Positions 1-11,699 of a stretch of DNA of 64,000 nt are shown piece after piece. The notes below the pieces were generated by a model that did not search any database, was not told where the DNA came from, and worked only from the letters and a program-made list of their open reading frames with translations. Position numbers and translations under genes: made by a program. The DNA is taken from contig JAKSZP010002708.1 of NCBI GenBank assembly GCA_022478985.1, forward strand, positions 62,001-126,000, in the 5' to 3' direction. This DNA is from Massospora cicadina. Taxonomy: Eukaryota; Entomophthoromycota; Entomophthoromycetes; Entomophthorales; Entomophthoraceae. Each line of letters begins with the position of its first letter. Within the stretch, counting starts at the first letter, position 1.

Positions 1-1616
1 CTTTGAGGTTTAAGAATGTGTATTTCCAGTTGCCATTCAGGCCAACATACTAGATAACACTGCTTTTTCCATCTCCTTGACCTCTGGGTCCTATTCATTA
101 AATTAATCCCTAGGTTTTAGAATGTTTGTGTATTTTGTAGGGGTCAGGCCAGATGGCATACAGAATTGCGGACTGCCAATTTTTACTATGCCAATCTTGT
201 CAATATTGATTTTTTCATATGAAGCCAACTGATAGAGGCTGAGAGGCTCTTCTGTACCTTGAATGTTTTAGAGATAATCCCCACTAGGCTGTCATCTGTA
301 AAGGCTTTCATCTTGATGGGCCATTGGTTGGGGTGGAATTCCCTCAGATCTTAACTCCGCTGCTGCAAAATAATGTTAGCTGTGGAATTGCATAACCTTT
401 GGGGACATGCGATCGCCTTGGCAGAGGCCTTATTGATACAAATTGTATCCAAAAAACTTCAAGTAACAATAACCTTAGTTATGAGTCCTGAGTAAGGGGT
501 ATTGACCCAGGTAATAAAATTTTCAGAATTCTAACCGCTCACGTAGCCACATATGGAACAACCACTCTACCTAATCTTAGGCCTTCTCCATATCCCAGAA
601 CATGAGATAGCCATATTTGGATCCTACCGTGCCCTGCAGGGTGTTTTGTACAGAATTGATGCCATCCTATATGGTGCTTCCATTAATGAACCTGTTCTTG
701 GCTTTGTGTAAGTTTTGTGATGCTGTAAGCATCAATTGGCAATAATGAGATTATTTTTTAGTAGGAGTTTAGAAATGATATTAGGTGCCAGCTATAAAGA
801 TTTTGTTGGGCAGCTTTCTTGTATTGCAACACAATATAGGTCTTTGGTTCCCTGGAAATTTGACGCCTAGTTTTCAGGCAATGGTTAACAAATGGTCTAG
901 TTTTGGAACAAAACGTTGCAGATCACATTGAATATTGTCATGCACATGTTGTTGGGGTTGGGCGCCTTGACCTTAGGCACTTCCTTTAGTGGTTGCTTTA
1001 CTTCTGTGATTGTAATTTCAGTGGTAAGATTTCATTTGTACTTGACTAAGCACACTTGTAGCGCCATCTTAGCCAGGCCAATCAAGGTTTTAGTTGCCAA
1101 TACGCTGGTCTTATGATAATTGAATAGCTCACTGGAGAATCGCTCAATCTCATTTTTAATATTATGATGGCTGAAAAGTTCACTGGTTGATGTTTTATCC
1201 TGCTTTAGCTTAGCCTGGGCTTGATTTCCTTAAGACTTTCCATTTTCTCCTTGGTCATTGTCGTTATCATGCTCTGATGGTGATAGGTAGCATTTGTCTG
1301 GCGCTCATTGTATTTTTGAAAAGGCTTAGTACCAATTTTGCATCTTCTAATAGTCACGCTATCAGTCTTTGATGTCCCAATGTGTGAGCTTCAAAATAGC
1401 CATGTCATCCTTTAACTTCTTTGTGGTATAGTTGATTGTAGGCCTTCGTTTTTTGTGCTTGATGCTATCATGCTTGATTTTCTCCTCTATTAGAGTCCAA
1501 CATTCAAGGAAATAATCCCTGACTGCTGTTTCAATTGTGTGCCAATACAGTCTGTCAGGATTCATGGTGGTGAAGAGCGAAATTTACTACGTTGAAGTCA
1601 AACTATGATGATAATC
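1..1616 (-). pseudogene. LINE (non-LTR retrotransposon) reverse transcriptase fragment L1
   Basis: Read on the minus strand, this is a decayed non-LTR reverse transcriptase. Motifs occur in the expected order: RFINGSTI near 665-690, motif A as FWDMEKA near 583-604 (family form FLDFEKAYDRV), motif B as CQGDRMSP near 392-421 (family form RQGDPLSP), and the catalytic box as FTDD at about 289-302 (usual form YADD/FADD). A 67-codon open stretch (1362-1565) starting MNPDRLYWHTIETAV corresponds to the linker between endonuclease and RT. Stops and frameshifts are frequent, so it is dead. It is cut on the left by the window edge and on the right by R1. The enzyme would copy its own RNA at a nicked chromosomal target, and a relative could have mobilised the SINEs and N1 seen here. 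I cannot assign a clade. Assignment as a LINE RT is firm; the outer limits are approximate. Confidence 0.8.
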
Positions 1617-1628
1617 ATTTTTACTCAT

Positions 1629-2026
1629 TGTCAGGGAGAAAATTATAGACTGACAATGAGGAATATTATAAAAAAGCACTAATCCTCTCCAATCCTATGT
1701 CTAACGATAGGATGTTAATAGAAGATCGTCTCTTACAACAATTCCAGCTGGTTGAAACTCAAAATTGGGGTTTGACACCAACAGAGGTTAAAGATCCTAG
1801 TTAAGGGGTACCTAGGAATTCGCCTCAACATCAGGTTCTAACTAAATCTATACATAACAAAAAAACTAAGTAATAAAGAATCTGAAATCTGATTTTATCC
1901 AGAATTCAAAACGATATAATACTTTTTTTAAACGTTGCTAAATCCATCACAACTTTCTATTTGGGACAACTTTGGTACTGAATTTAAATAAAATAGTGAA
2001 TAACGCTAATTATTGCGAAATTTAAT
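1629..2026 (+). repeat. R1 5' LTR
   Basis: Starts TGTCAGGGAG and aligns along its length with 7763-8153. It ends near GCGAAATTTAATA, just before the first of two primer-site-like copies. The exact 3' border is uncertain by a few bases because of that duplication. Confidence 0.8.
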
Positions 2027-2084
2027 AAGTGGTGCTCATAACCATCTAGTACTAAAAAAAATAAGTGGTGCTCATTACAGAGGG
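2024..2084 (+). other. R1 primer-binding site, duplicated
   Basis: The 16-bp string AATAAGTGGTGCTCAT occurs at 2024-2039 and again at 2060-2075, a 36-bp period. The second copy runs on into TGGTGCTCATTACAGAGGG (2066-2084), which matches the TGGTGCTCACTACAGGGGC site beside the 5' LTRs of R3, R7, R8 and R10. The initial TGG would pair with a tRNA 3' CCA. The first copy diverges after GCTCAT, so the second is the likely functional site. Confidence 0.65.
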
Positions 2085-2499
2085 CACCCAAGTTGTTGCA
2101 AATAGCAAAGCCATATATTTTGAGGTGGAGGAATTCAATCAAGATGTTCCTGATAATAGGTCTGTAATTGCGACTCATTGTATCAATATTTCAGATTGGA
2201 GATGCCTTCCCTGTAACCTGAAATTTTGTCCTTTAGAGCTTATTTTGAGTTTGTGTTACCCAATATAAATCCAGAATAATATTGCCTACATATTGACAAT
2301 ATCAGCGATACTATTTAGCAATTATTGAGGGTAATTATGTTGCTGGAAGTCAGACTCCCCAGCTTGGGCCACTGCTGTACTCACTACTATGATTTTATAT
2401 ACCTCTGCTCAGTTACCCTCTATTGTCTTTGAAACAGGAGATAAGCAGTATCTTTGTTTCTTTTTACATCCTGATTTATATAATTTTTTCTAAATTGTA

Positions 2500-4090
2500 A
2501 GCATGCACCATCCTGAACTTTCTCGTTCATTTAGATTAATTCAGGATTTACATACAGATGATAATAAATTTTATGTAGTTGCCTCTGACTTTGTTCGAGT
2601 TAAAAGAGAAGCAAAATGTATAATCACCTTATTAATGAGATCCTAGAAAAATTACTCTGTTGGATGAAGAATTACCCAATTTATACAATATTTTTAAATC
2701 ATTATTACAAACGAATAAAATTGAAGTTAGAATAGGTTCAGTCAGCTCAGTGATACTCAAGCTCAACAATAAATTCTCATTGTATTCAAAGCGTAGCTTT
2801 AATGGAAACTCAACTCCAAGAGTTGCAACAAAATGTCCAAGGGTTATCTGTTAAAGAGGCTAATAATGGAGGAGATGGCCCTCCTGGAACATCTGCATCC
2901 TTTCCTGATGATGTTTAAACAGAGCTAATATCCTGTCACTTCTGTCTACTTTACATTCTTAATTAACCAAAATTGCTAGAGAAAAGTAAGGCTCAATCGG
3001 ATGGACAGCCTATAGATCACAAATAACCCTAGATTCATTATATGGTAAAATAAACAATCTACATGCATTCGCTCAAGTTACTGATGATCTTTTGAATAAG
3101 TTAGAACATAAACATGCAGAAATGGTTACCCATGTTAGAAAATGTGATACTCATCTTGACGCTCAACAATTTGAACTACAAGACCTCCAAAATCAGCTTG
3201 ACTATAAGTTAGGTTATAATAGCTTTGATCATTACTGGAGAGAAATTCAAGATGATATTGATCAGCTGAGATGTCAATTGTATCAGAATGTTCACGGTGA
3301 GTATCCTAAGACTGGAACATATTAGACCACACCCAATATTGGTATCAATACTCTCTAAGTTTTTTCTTCTAGTAACTTTAAATTTAGCTTTGAAGAGAAG
3401 TTTATACCTAGGGAAGAGAGCATCGCCTCTTTTCCTTAAGCCTATGAAAGTTTTAGGAATAAGCAACTGATTGCAGAAGGTTGAATATATTAATCTTTGT
3501 TTAAATTGTGCTTCAAGGGAAACCAAGACGCCTCACCTAAAGGATGTCAATCTTGGGATCAGGTGTGGACTGCTCTAGTGCAAGAATTTGGAAGTGATTA
3601 ATTTCTTTCTAACCAAAAGAGTAAATGGCCATTCATTTAAGTAAAAGAGAAACTATGGTTGAGTTTGCTAGTTGATTTTTATTCAAGAGCCCAAACTTTA
3701 GTTACAACCATTCGGATAACTCTTTATGATGCAATTACTGAAGTTATTTCATCCTTGGAAGCCAAAATAAAATATTCAATCACATTTGATTGGAATTAAG
3801 CGAACTTTTACCAATATTCTTGAAATCAAAGAGGCATTAAGCAAACCTACTCCTATTCTGAATAAGCCTTCACCTGCTCAAACTTCATCTATTTGGCCTC
3901 ATGTGCATGCCCTTGAAGCAAGAAAAGACTATCTCAATAGATGAAGTTATTTTAAGGGATTACATCATAATATGAAACAGTGTTATATTAGAAGAGCTGA
4001 TGAGGAGTCAAAAGATCAGTCAGCATTAAAGAGGAGGCTCTTCATGCTAACTAGAAGTCTATGCCTCAACCAGACCACTTAATTGATGAC
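2500..4090 (+). pseudogene. R1 gag remnant (collagen-like remnant, coiled coil, capsid, zinc knuckle)
   Basis: Broken gag, the structural protein that would form the cytoplasmic particle. An N-terminal part (about 2500-2860) is followed by a short Gly-rich stretch GGDGPPG at 2868-2893, the remnant of a Gly-X-Y segment that is longer in R2, R4 and R7. Next comes a coiled-coil frame at 3092-3325 (MNKLEHKHAEMV and onward, heptad-like), collinear with the coiled coil of R7. Capsid-like sequence with the EAL motif lies at about 3500-3860. A decayed CCHC zinc knuckle sits at 3942-3983: the first Cys codon is TGA and the second reads Phe, while the His and last Cys remain. Multiple stops and frame changes make it non-functional. 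Boundaries are approximate. Confidence 0.65.
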
Positions 4091-4209
4091 GATACTCAGT
4101 TAAAGAAATGATTCAGAAAAGTTTAGCAGAATCTTGAAAATATTCTTCTTATTCTTCCCAGGATGATTCACCTATGTTTTTAACTTTGCCACCTCAATCT
4201 GGAAGTACA

Positions 4210-7200
4210 GTTACTTGAGTCCCAGTCAAGGTATATAAGATATCCTTTATGGATATCAATGAAATTAACTCATCTGTCAATGTTATAACTTTAAAATTAA
4301 AAAATAGAATTAAAGTTGCTTCAGACCTTCCACATTATATGGAGTATAGCACTGCTGGCCCTACCTATACCAGATCCATAGGAGCATACTTAGCACTTTC
4401 TGTGAAATTTGGAAGGTCATCTTTAACTACACCAGCTGTAGATTAAAATAAGCAAAGTTATGATCTTCGACTAGGTACTCAATTTTTAAGGGTTCATTCT
4501 GCTATAGTAAATTACTCTGAATAAACTATTACCACCTAGGACATAGAGTACCATTGGAGTTAGAGTCCAAACAAGATCGATGCAATGAAATCAAATTTAG
4601 GACTTGTCTCTTTGAAACCAATGTTAAAGTTTAACAAATTAATTATTACATTAGAGGATCCACGGTTAAACTTCCTCCTGCTGTATAATAAGAAAAGGAA
4701 GGAATGCCATTATATTTTCCAAAATCAGTAGTGGTACCTCCAAAATCTCAAATCATTGTTGATATTAAGGTACATATTCATATTCCTAAATATATTTTAT
4801 TAGAATAAATGGGGTTGAAAACCCCTCGACTAAAGATATTTAACCTTGCCCTGGAATCTTAGATACAGCTTATTCAGGCTCAGTCTCTTTAATATTGGCA
4901 GACCTGATGAATAAAGCTCATACTATAGGGCCCAATACGCCTATTGCCTATGTTCAAATGTTACCTATCCTAAGGTTGATTCACTCAAAAATATTGGACG
5001 TTTCCACAGTTTTGGCATGAAGATCCTCCCCACCTAATACTGTTAATGTTTTTATTGAAAAAGAATTACTTCAGAAACTTGAGACTCAAGTAGAAAAATT
5101 ATTGGATGATTATGCTGACATATTCTCTTCTACTACATATGACTTTGGAAAGATGAAGAGAGTCTTACATCTTGTTAAAACTGGAGATTCGCCCCTTTTT
5201 CAGGTCTCGTCCTTATTGAAAGAGTATGATTAAGGAGGCTCAAGTAACCACCAAATTTAAACAACTACCTAAGGAAGGGTTACTAGTGCCCTCTAAAAGT
5301 CCTTGGGCTTCTCCACTTCTGTTAGTGCGAGAGAAGGATGGAGGCCATCGCTTAGTGATGGATTACCAAAGACTGAATTCAGTTAACAGACAAGATAGTT
5401 ATCCCTTACCCAGAATTGATAACTCCTTGAGGCTATTAGTTGACGCTCAATATTTTTCTGCCATGGATTTAGCAAGTGGAAAATAGCAAATAGAGCTAGC
5501 TCCTAAGAATAAAGCTCAGTATGTATTGATAGCTAATGAAGGGTTGTTTGAGCTTACATGGATGCCCCAAGGGCTCTGCAATGCTCCATCAACCTTTTAA
5601 AGAGCTTTGGATGGTCTTATAGGAGATCTCAAGATTTCCTGTGTTCTAGTATATCTGGATGATATAATCTTTCTTTTCAAAGATTTTTTCTGAACATCTA
5701 GAGTATTTAAATGAAGTTTTTAATTGATTTCATCAAGCTTCCTCAAGTTAAAGTCATTAAAGTGTTTGTTTTCTCAGAATGAGATGAAGTTTCTTGGGCA
5801 TCGTGTATCAAAGGAAGAAATTCAACCTCTTCTGATAAGGTTGCATCAATTGATAATATATCCCAGACTGTTGGTTTAAAAGATACACAAGTATTTTGGG
5901 GATAGTCGGGTACCACCATCAATTTATCCCTATATTTGCTGAATAATCATAACCCCTAACTTACTACTACAAAAAGGAGTGCCGTTTGAGTGGATATGAA
6001 CAAGAATAAGCTTTCAACTCCTTCAGGACTTCCTTGTGTACTCAGCCCAACCTGATACATCCTCAGTTTGATCAACATTTTATACTTATGGACGGCAGTG
6101 GTGTCACAGTAGGAGCAATCCTCACTCAACAGGATGACGATAAGGTAGATCATCCAGTCGCCTACTATAGTAAAGCTCTGAGTAAGGCGGAGAGAAAATT
6201 ATAGTGTAACTGAGTGGTAATGCCTAGTTATTTTTTTAGCTAATAAGCAGTTCTGTCTCTACCTGTATGGAACTCATTTCCTGTGGTCATTGATCATGCC
6301 TCATTTCAGTGGCTGCAGCAAATTTTAGACCCTGTTGTACAGCTAGCACTCTGGGCCCTTCACTTACAAAATCATGATTTCTTTATTAGCACCGTGCTGA
6401 AGCTATCCATCAAAATGCAGATGGGTTATCTCAAATGCAAGTTCTAGCTATTGTGATACCTGAGGAGGGTCAGTTTTATGATCAATCAGCCGCCCTGAGT
6501 TATGGGAGTTAGAAAATTCTTAAATTCAAGGTGAGTTACAAAAAATGACTACAGATACGCAAGTCCAGGAAGGACCATTATACAAAATATTAATGGAACA
6601 TGGTTACCTTATATTCGACCTTCATCTTGGACAGATGTTATTTTAGAAGGTCATATCACTGTTGCCCGTGAAAGAGTTAAAATAACCTTTGAGTGGTTAC
6701 ATAAACATTACTACTGGGATCATATGTTAGAAACGATTCAGGAGGTAATAGACACCTGCTTAAATTGTTGGAATTAAGATCAAGTCAGTCCAAAATATCA
6801 ATCTCAAGTGGTAGCTCCATCAGTATAATTTATGGTTTTGAGTGTAGATGTAGTTGGGCTACTACCCACAGGTTTACATGGACATTAGTATACTTTATTA
6901 GCTATTGACCATTTTAAATGGTTGGAAGCTATCTCATTACCATCTGCAACAGCTATAGCTATTGCTTAATTTTTAATTTGCTCAGTATTTGCTCAACACG
7001 GTTGCCCACGGATCCTTATTTCTGATAATGGGCTAAATTTCACTGATCAGGTAGTTCAAGGATTAAGCTCACTCTTCAACACAACAAAGACTTTTGCTGC
7101 TCCATATAATCCTTTCACTAATGGAATGGTGGATCGAGCTAATGGTACTTTAGTTTTTATTTTGATAAAAATGACAGCCAATGATTCAATGTGATGGAAT

Positions 7201-7800
7201 TTATATCTACCCGCTGCTATACTAGCTTATCAAATCAGTTAATATCATATTAGAAGATGTCTCCATTTTAAGCTTTATATGGACAAGAACCCAGATTACC
7301 AAGTACTGTTCAACCTTTAAAAGAAGGTTCAGTTCCTGAAAATTCAGATATCATGATGAGAAATATGACTGATGAAATAATTCAGTTGCAAGCAATTGCC
7401 ACTTTGACATTATTTCAACCACTTATTGGGAAGCCAGTAAAATTATTTTGTGCCGCCCAGCTCTACCAGTTTATTAATTAGGAGATCTAGTCTTCTTTTA
7501 CCATACCGCGCTGGAGGTCAAAATAATAAGCTTGGTAAATTTTGGTATGGACCCTATAAGGTTATCTACAAAGTTGGATCCAAATATTCTATTGCATACA
7601 TTACCCAAGGTACTTTTATTTATTGCGTTCCCAGTAAATTTATACACCCTTATGTCCCTTTACAACAGTACCTTGAGGGCATTGTCTGGATTATCAATGG
7701 GAAAGAGCTTAAATTTACTATGTCAAAGTCGAACTTTAATGGAAATCAGCTCTACTCATCATTGGGGAGAAAATTATCAACTGACAATGAAGAATATTAA
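4210..7800 (+). pseudogene. R1 pol remnant (protease, RT, RNase H, integrase, GPY/F)
   Basis: Ty3/Gypsy pol with all domains recognisable but broken. In the protease (4249-4446) the active-site region reads NEINSSVNVI where relatives have IDTGSSVNVI, so catalytic Asp-Thr-Gly is lost. RT has an open segment at 5226-5486 with SPWASPLLLVREKDGGHR, AMDLASG followed by TAG where Trp is expected, and YLDD at 5652-5663. RNase H shows MDGSGVTVGAIL (near 6085) and DHASFQWLQQ (near 6295). The integrase core has SVDVVG (near 6845), SDNGLNF (near 7020) and NGMVDRANG (near 7120), where catalytic Glu is replaced by Asp. The C-terminal GPY/F module (YGPYKVIYKVG) is open at 7450-7800 and runs into the 3' LTR. 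Enzymes for cDNA synthesis and integration; all dead here. Confidence 0.8.
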
Positions 7801-8153
7801 CAAAAAGCACAAATTCTCTCTGATCCTATGTCTAATGATAGGATGTTAACAAAGAATCATTGCTTATAAGTCCATCTGATTGAACCTCAAATTCAAGGTT
7901 TGACATTAACTTGGGTAAAGATCCTAGTCTATAGGTACCTAGGAAATTTCCTTGATGTTGGGTTCTAACTAAACTTATAAATATCGAAAGAATATAAGTA
8001 ACAAAGGGTCTTGAATCTAAATTTATCCAAATTCTTCCCAAGTCAATACATTTTGTTTTAACTTTGCTAAACCATTGCAATCTTAAATTTAGGACAACTC
8101 TGGTCTTAAATTTAAATAAAATGGCGAATTTCGCTAAAAATCATGAAATTCAA
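7763..8153 (+). repeat. R1 3' LTR
   Basis: Direct repeat of 1629-2026. The integrase reading frame enters it and stops at 7800, the usual overlap of pol end and 3' LTR. The purine-rich GGGGAGAAAA at the start could belong to a polypurine tract. Confidence 0.8.
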
Positions 8154-8963
8154 TACAGTCAAACCTGCTTTTGATGGCTTAACCATTGGTGGTTTACCAT
8201 TAACAGAGAGATCTACCAAAGTTCTGCTTTGGGGTTTCATCCATATTAATAAAAACCTGAATTCTCATGTGGTCACTTTTTGCATTGATGCTAACATTGA
8301 CGTTTAAAGTCAGTGGTTTAAGCTCAGAGAAATCAGGACATATCCATCCAGGAACTTCTCAACAGATCAGCATTGCTGCCATATGTCCACCTCATAAGAA
8401 ATATATGGTTGTTGCCCTCTTCATCTGTTGTTAGACAAATCCTTGAGGTCATTAAGTATTCTAGAATTTTATTGGCTGTGCTGTTGGATGCCCATGTGTC
8501 AGGAACGTATCACTTCTTGTTTTTATCTAAAAATCAGGTCTCATGCTAACACTGTATCTTCCTTAGTTCATACTTCTGACAGAAATCTCAAAAAAAGGCT
8601 TCAGTGATGCGCACAGTGCAATCACTTGATGGTTTCTACAGGTGTCTTTTTGTGGGCTGTGGCCATTAAGATCCTTCTGGCATGAAATTCCACCATGAGT
8701 TCCAGGTCTATATTTTTTGTTTACATGATGCACAACGTGGTCTGTCCATAGTGCTTGGCATTTATTCTGGAGGAACCACAGGTGATTCTTGGGGTTGCAG
8801 TTGAGCTCAGGAACCATTTTCCGTTAACTATGGTCTTGAATCCTAGAAATTAAAATCAAATCAACTTTATTATTTTTTTGAGTGATGCATCTTTCTTTTC
8901 CTTGTTTGCGTGCTAGATACCTCCCTAGCATCTGTTATCATAAACTTTTATTGGCTTACCAAC
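8154..8963. other. Unassigned 0.8-kb spacer between R1 and R2 with coding-like stretches
   Basis: This is flank between two LTR elements. An 84-codon minus-strand frame (8563-8817, beginning MVPELNCNPKNHLWFLQ) and a plus-strand stretch near 8165-8290 (with LPLTERSTKVLLWGFIHI) look protein-like but match no family I recognise. They could be a decayed LINE endonuclease/ORF1 (L1 reads the same way on the other side of R1), another transposon or a host pseudogene. No structural RNA or promoter is apparent. Confidence 0.3.
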
Positions 8964-9415
8964 TGTTGGAAAAGGTCAAAATTAAGTCAGTTTAGATGAA
9001 GATCAAGCTCCACCTGAAACTCCATCCAAACTTTTAGAAAAATGCAGAGTAATGAAACCTTGGATCAGACCATTGTCCCAAAGATATCAAAGAGCCAAAG
9101 TAACTCTGAAACCTTCCAGGAGAGTGACAAAGGTTCGTCCCTCCTTGATCAAAGGCTTTGGCTTCTAAAAGTTTTTTGAAAATCTTACTGATCATAAGTG
9201 GTAATACCTATGCTGAGACCGCTCCCCATCTAATAATAAAAATATTCCTCATTTTATTAAAAGAATATGTTGTTTACTACCCTGTAGTGCTTTTACTTAA
9301 TGCCAAAGTTCATAGATCCTAGTAAAGAAGTATTTTATTAAAAAGATTTTTGGAGCTAATCTGACTTATAATTTTAAGCCTTTGAAGAATTAAGAAATTA
9401 AAATCATATTTCCCA
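8964..9415 (+). repeat. R2 5' LTR
   Basis: Starts TGTTGGAAAAGG and ends near TATTTCCCA. It is a direct repeat of 16293-16738. The ends are set by where the two copies stop aligning, give or take a few bases. Confidence 0.75.
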
Positions 9416-9519
9416 GGCTTGTACTTTCAGCCAGGTTCTTCTGAGGCAACCAAGAGAAGACTTACCTTCCCATAGAGGGATCATCCCAGAGAAAATATCT
9501 CTCAACACGAGGAAGAATT

Positions 9520-11540
9520 GAGTGTGGTAGATGGGTCCACTCTGGATGGAAAGATTTACCTATTTACAATATAAGAGCTTTACAGTTCTGTGTACCCATG
9601 GATTTTATTTAAAGCTCCTGAGGAAGCAACCTACCAAATACAATCAGTTGAGATTTCTCAAACAGTGGAAGCTCCACTTTATGGAGCTCTACAACCTTCT
9701 CAATAATCAAATAGGACTCATTCTATCCAGGTTGATATTAGTTTTATGCATCTGTACACTACAACTATCCTACCAAGCATGGCAGTGGGAGTTACTCAAA
9801 GTTAAGCTTATCTTTGGCTATTTGTTCATACGGCTTTAATCATAAACTAAAATGTTAAGGTTGCATCAGATGGAGATTCAGAGACAATTCAGACTCAGTC
9901 GCCATCTTTACTCTTGACTCCCTAAACTATATGAGACTGTCTCTGGCTTTAATCAAGTAAACGTGAAGATATTTTTGACAACCGCTGAGAAGTTATCAAT
10001 CTAAAAAATTGACTTTTCCAGCTTGAACACAAAATTGGTGGATACTTGCATGATGGGATTTCAAGGCAGCTCTCTAATTCTACTGCACCTATATGCAAAA
10101 AATTTGATTAAATTGCTCAACTTTTTGGCTCAACTATCTGAATGATGGCAGCTCTACAAAGCTCATAAAGAAAATATTAACAGGTAGGATCTGCAGATCT
10201 TTGAAGTGGCCATGCTCAGATTACTACAGAAATAATTGTTTCCAGTGGGGTTTGTGGGTCTGAAAGGCTGCAAGGACCCAAAGGCACTAAAGGAACTAAA
10301 GATTCTAGGGTCCTTGAGGGCCTAGAGTTTTAGAAGTTCCTATCCCCTTGCCATCATGAGATGAGGAACATTAAACTTGCATTGCCAATTTGTAATGACA
10401 ACTTGGGGAGTAGCTTGGGGAGGTTGGATGAATGTCAAAGAGAATTCTCTAACTATAATTTTACTTTAACTGCTCTTCATGTTAAAATTAATAGCTTCAC
10501 CCAGCTTGTTCTGACGTGTTTGCTAAAGCAGAATAGTCAAGACGCCATGGAGGACAAGATGAAATTACTTACCTCTTGGAATCATTGCTTAGTATTCCAG
10601 CAATAAATAGCAAACAACAGTTCGCTGACCAAGCTTCTAAAAATTAATGGATCCAACAACTTGTCAACACTAAAGCCAGTAACAACCAGGTGGAGAACTT
10701 GGGTCATAACGTATAAGATTATTCCTCATCTTTTGGCAACAGATGGACCGATTTCACATAGCAGATCCTTTTATAACTGGACCTTTATAAAATTGGCAGA
10801 CCTTTGACCCCCACTAACCATGTCCTATATAAGCCAATTAACTCTTTTGATCTCACCTTCAAGTTCAAGTATTTACCAGAAATGGATAGCATCATATCTT
10901 TCTTTTAATCTATTAAGGTGCTATGGAATTAGTCACAGCCCAGCAGAAGATGCAACACATCCAAGTCTGAATTGACAGCAGTGCTCATGAGATCATGATT
11001 CCTACTTTAAAGAATGTACCTATTTGGAACATAATAGGAAAGCCCTCATTAAGAAGTTCAGGAGTGATTCAACACTGTCCAACCGCAAGCAGGCATTCAT
11101 TTGTATAAACCAGAAAAAAGGAGAGTCTTATATCGAAATTGATAACCACTTCCTTTCAAGGCTCAGGCCATATTCTCTTGCGCAGAATCTCATTGGATAA
11201 TGCAATTGCCACTGTGGTATCCACTTTATCCTCCCACAACAACCTTGCACTCCATTTCATAGCAATTAAGAATCAGTATAAAATGATTTTTGATATTAAT
11301 GAGGCCATTATAGAATTACCTGAGTCTAAAACTGGCATAGCATTTGATTACAGTATCAAGGCCTCATATTTATGCCGTGGGCTAAAATCCTAAATTTAAA
11401 TCCAAGCAGGAACCCTGTCCTTACTTCAGCTTCTACAAACACCAGGAAAATATATGTTGGAATAAGAAATCAGAAAAGTCGGAAAAAGAAGCTTCAGCCT
11501 AGGGCGCGAGGCTCCCTATTCTGACAAACAGTGCCTCAAC
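9520..11540 (+). pseudogene. R2 gag remnant with collagen-like segment and zinc knuckle
   Basis: Frameshifted gag. The N-terminal domain (ATYQIQSVEISQTVEAPLYG, about 9600-9700) is collinear with STYQIQAPDVTQ in R4. A Gly-X-Y segment of nine triplets lies at 10247-10327 (GVC GSE RLQ GPK GTK GT and on): six triplets keep Gly, and the other three read Arg, Asp and Val, each one base from a Gly codon. A coiled-coil frame follows at 10361-10606, then capsid (about 10900-11390, with an open frame at 11139-11393). A CCHC knuckle at 11416-11457 has the second Cys changed to Phe. The order N-domain, collagen-like, coiled coil, capsid, knuckle is the same as in R7. The knuckle would bind the element RNA. 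Not expressible as it stands. Confidence 0.7.
10247..10327 (+). repeat. Collagen-like Gly-X-Y segment in R2 gag
   Basis: Nine consecutive in-frame triplets; Gly opens six of them (GVC, GSE, GPK, GTK, GTK, GLE). The deviating codons AGG, GAT and GTC are each one substitution from a Gly codon. Confidence 0.6.
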
Positions 11541-11699
11541 AATCTGCTCATAAATCTCCTCCAAATGTTTCGTCATGTCTACTCCCAAATCCCTTGATGT
11601 CCTGGCAATCTTACTGGGAATAATGATTATTCTTCTTATTATTATGTTGTAAACTCCATATATTCCATACCAAAATTTGGATCAAGAGTCTCTCAAGTG

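Larger units (their letters stand above)
1629..8153 (+). mobile_element. R1: degenerate Ty3/Gypsy LTR retrotransposon
   Basis: Two direct repeats of about 395 bp (1629-2026 and 7763-8153) bound a 5.7-kb interior with primer site, gag, protease, RT, RNase H, integrase and GPY/F module in Ty3/Gypsy order. The LTRs share blocks such as GGGAGAAAATTAT, CTATGTCTAA and GATAGGATGTTAA but differ by many substitutions and small indels, so the copy is old. Every coding domain carries stops or frameshifts. No 5-bp target duplication could be confirmed; the LINE fragment on the left suggests R1 may have landed in a LINE. Confidence 0.85.

Noticed and set aside
5480..5492. Reassigned stop codons (TAG or TGA read as Trp/Gln)
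   Set aside because: The same elements also carry frameshifts and lost catalytic residues, and stops replace Trp, Gln and Arg alike, which fits transitions and not a changed code.
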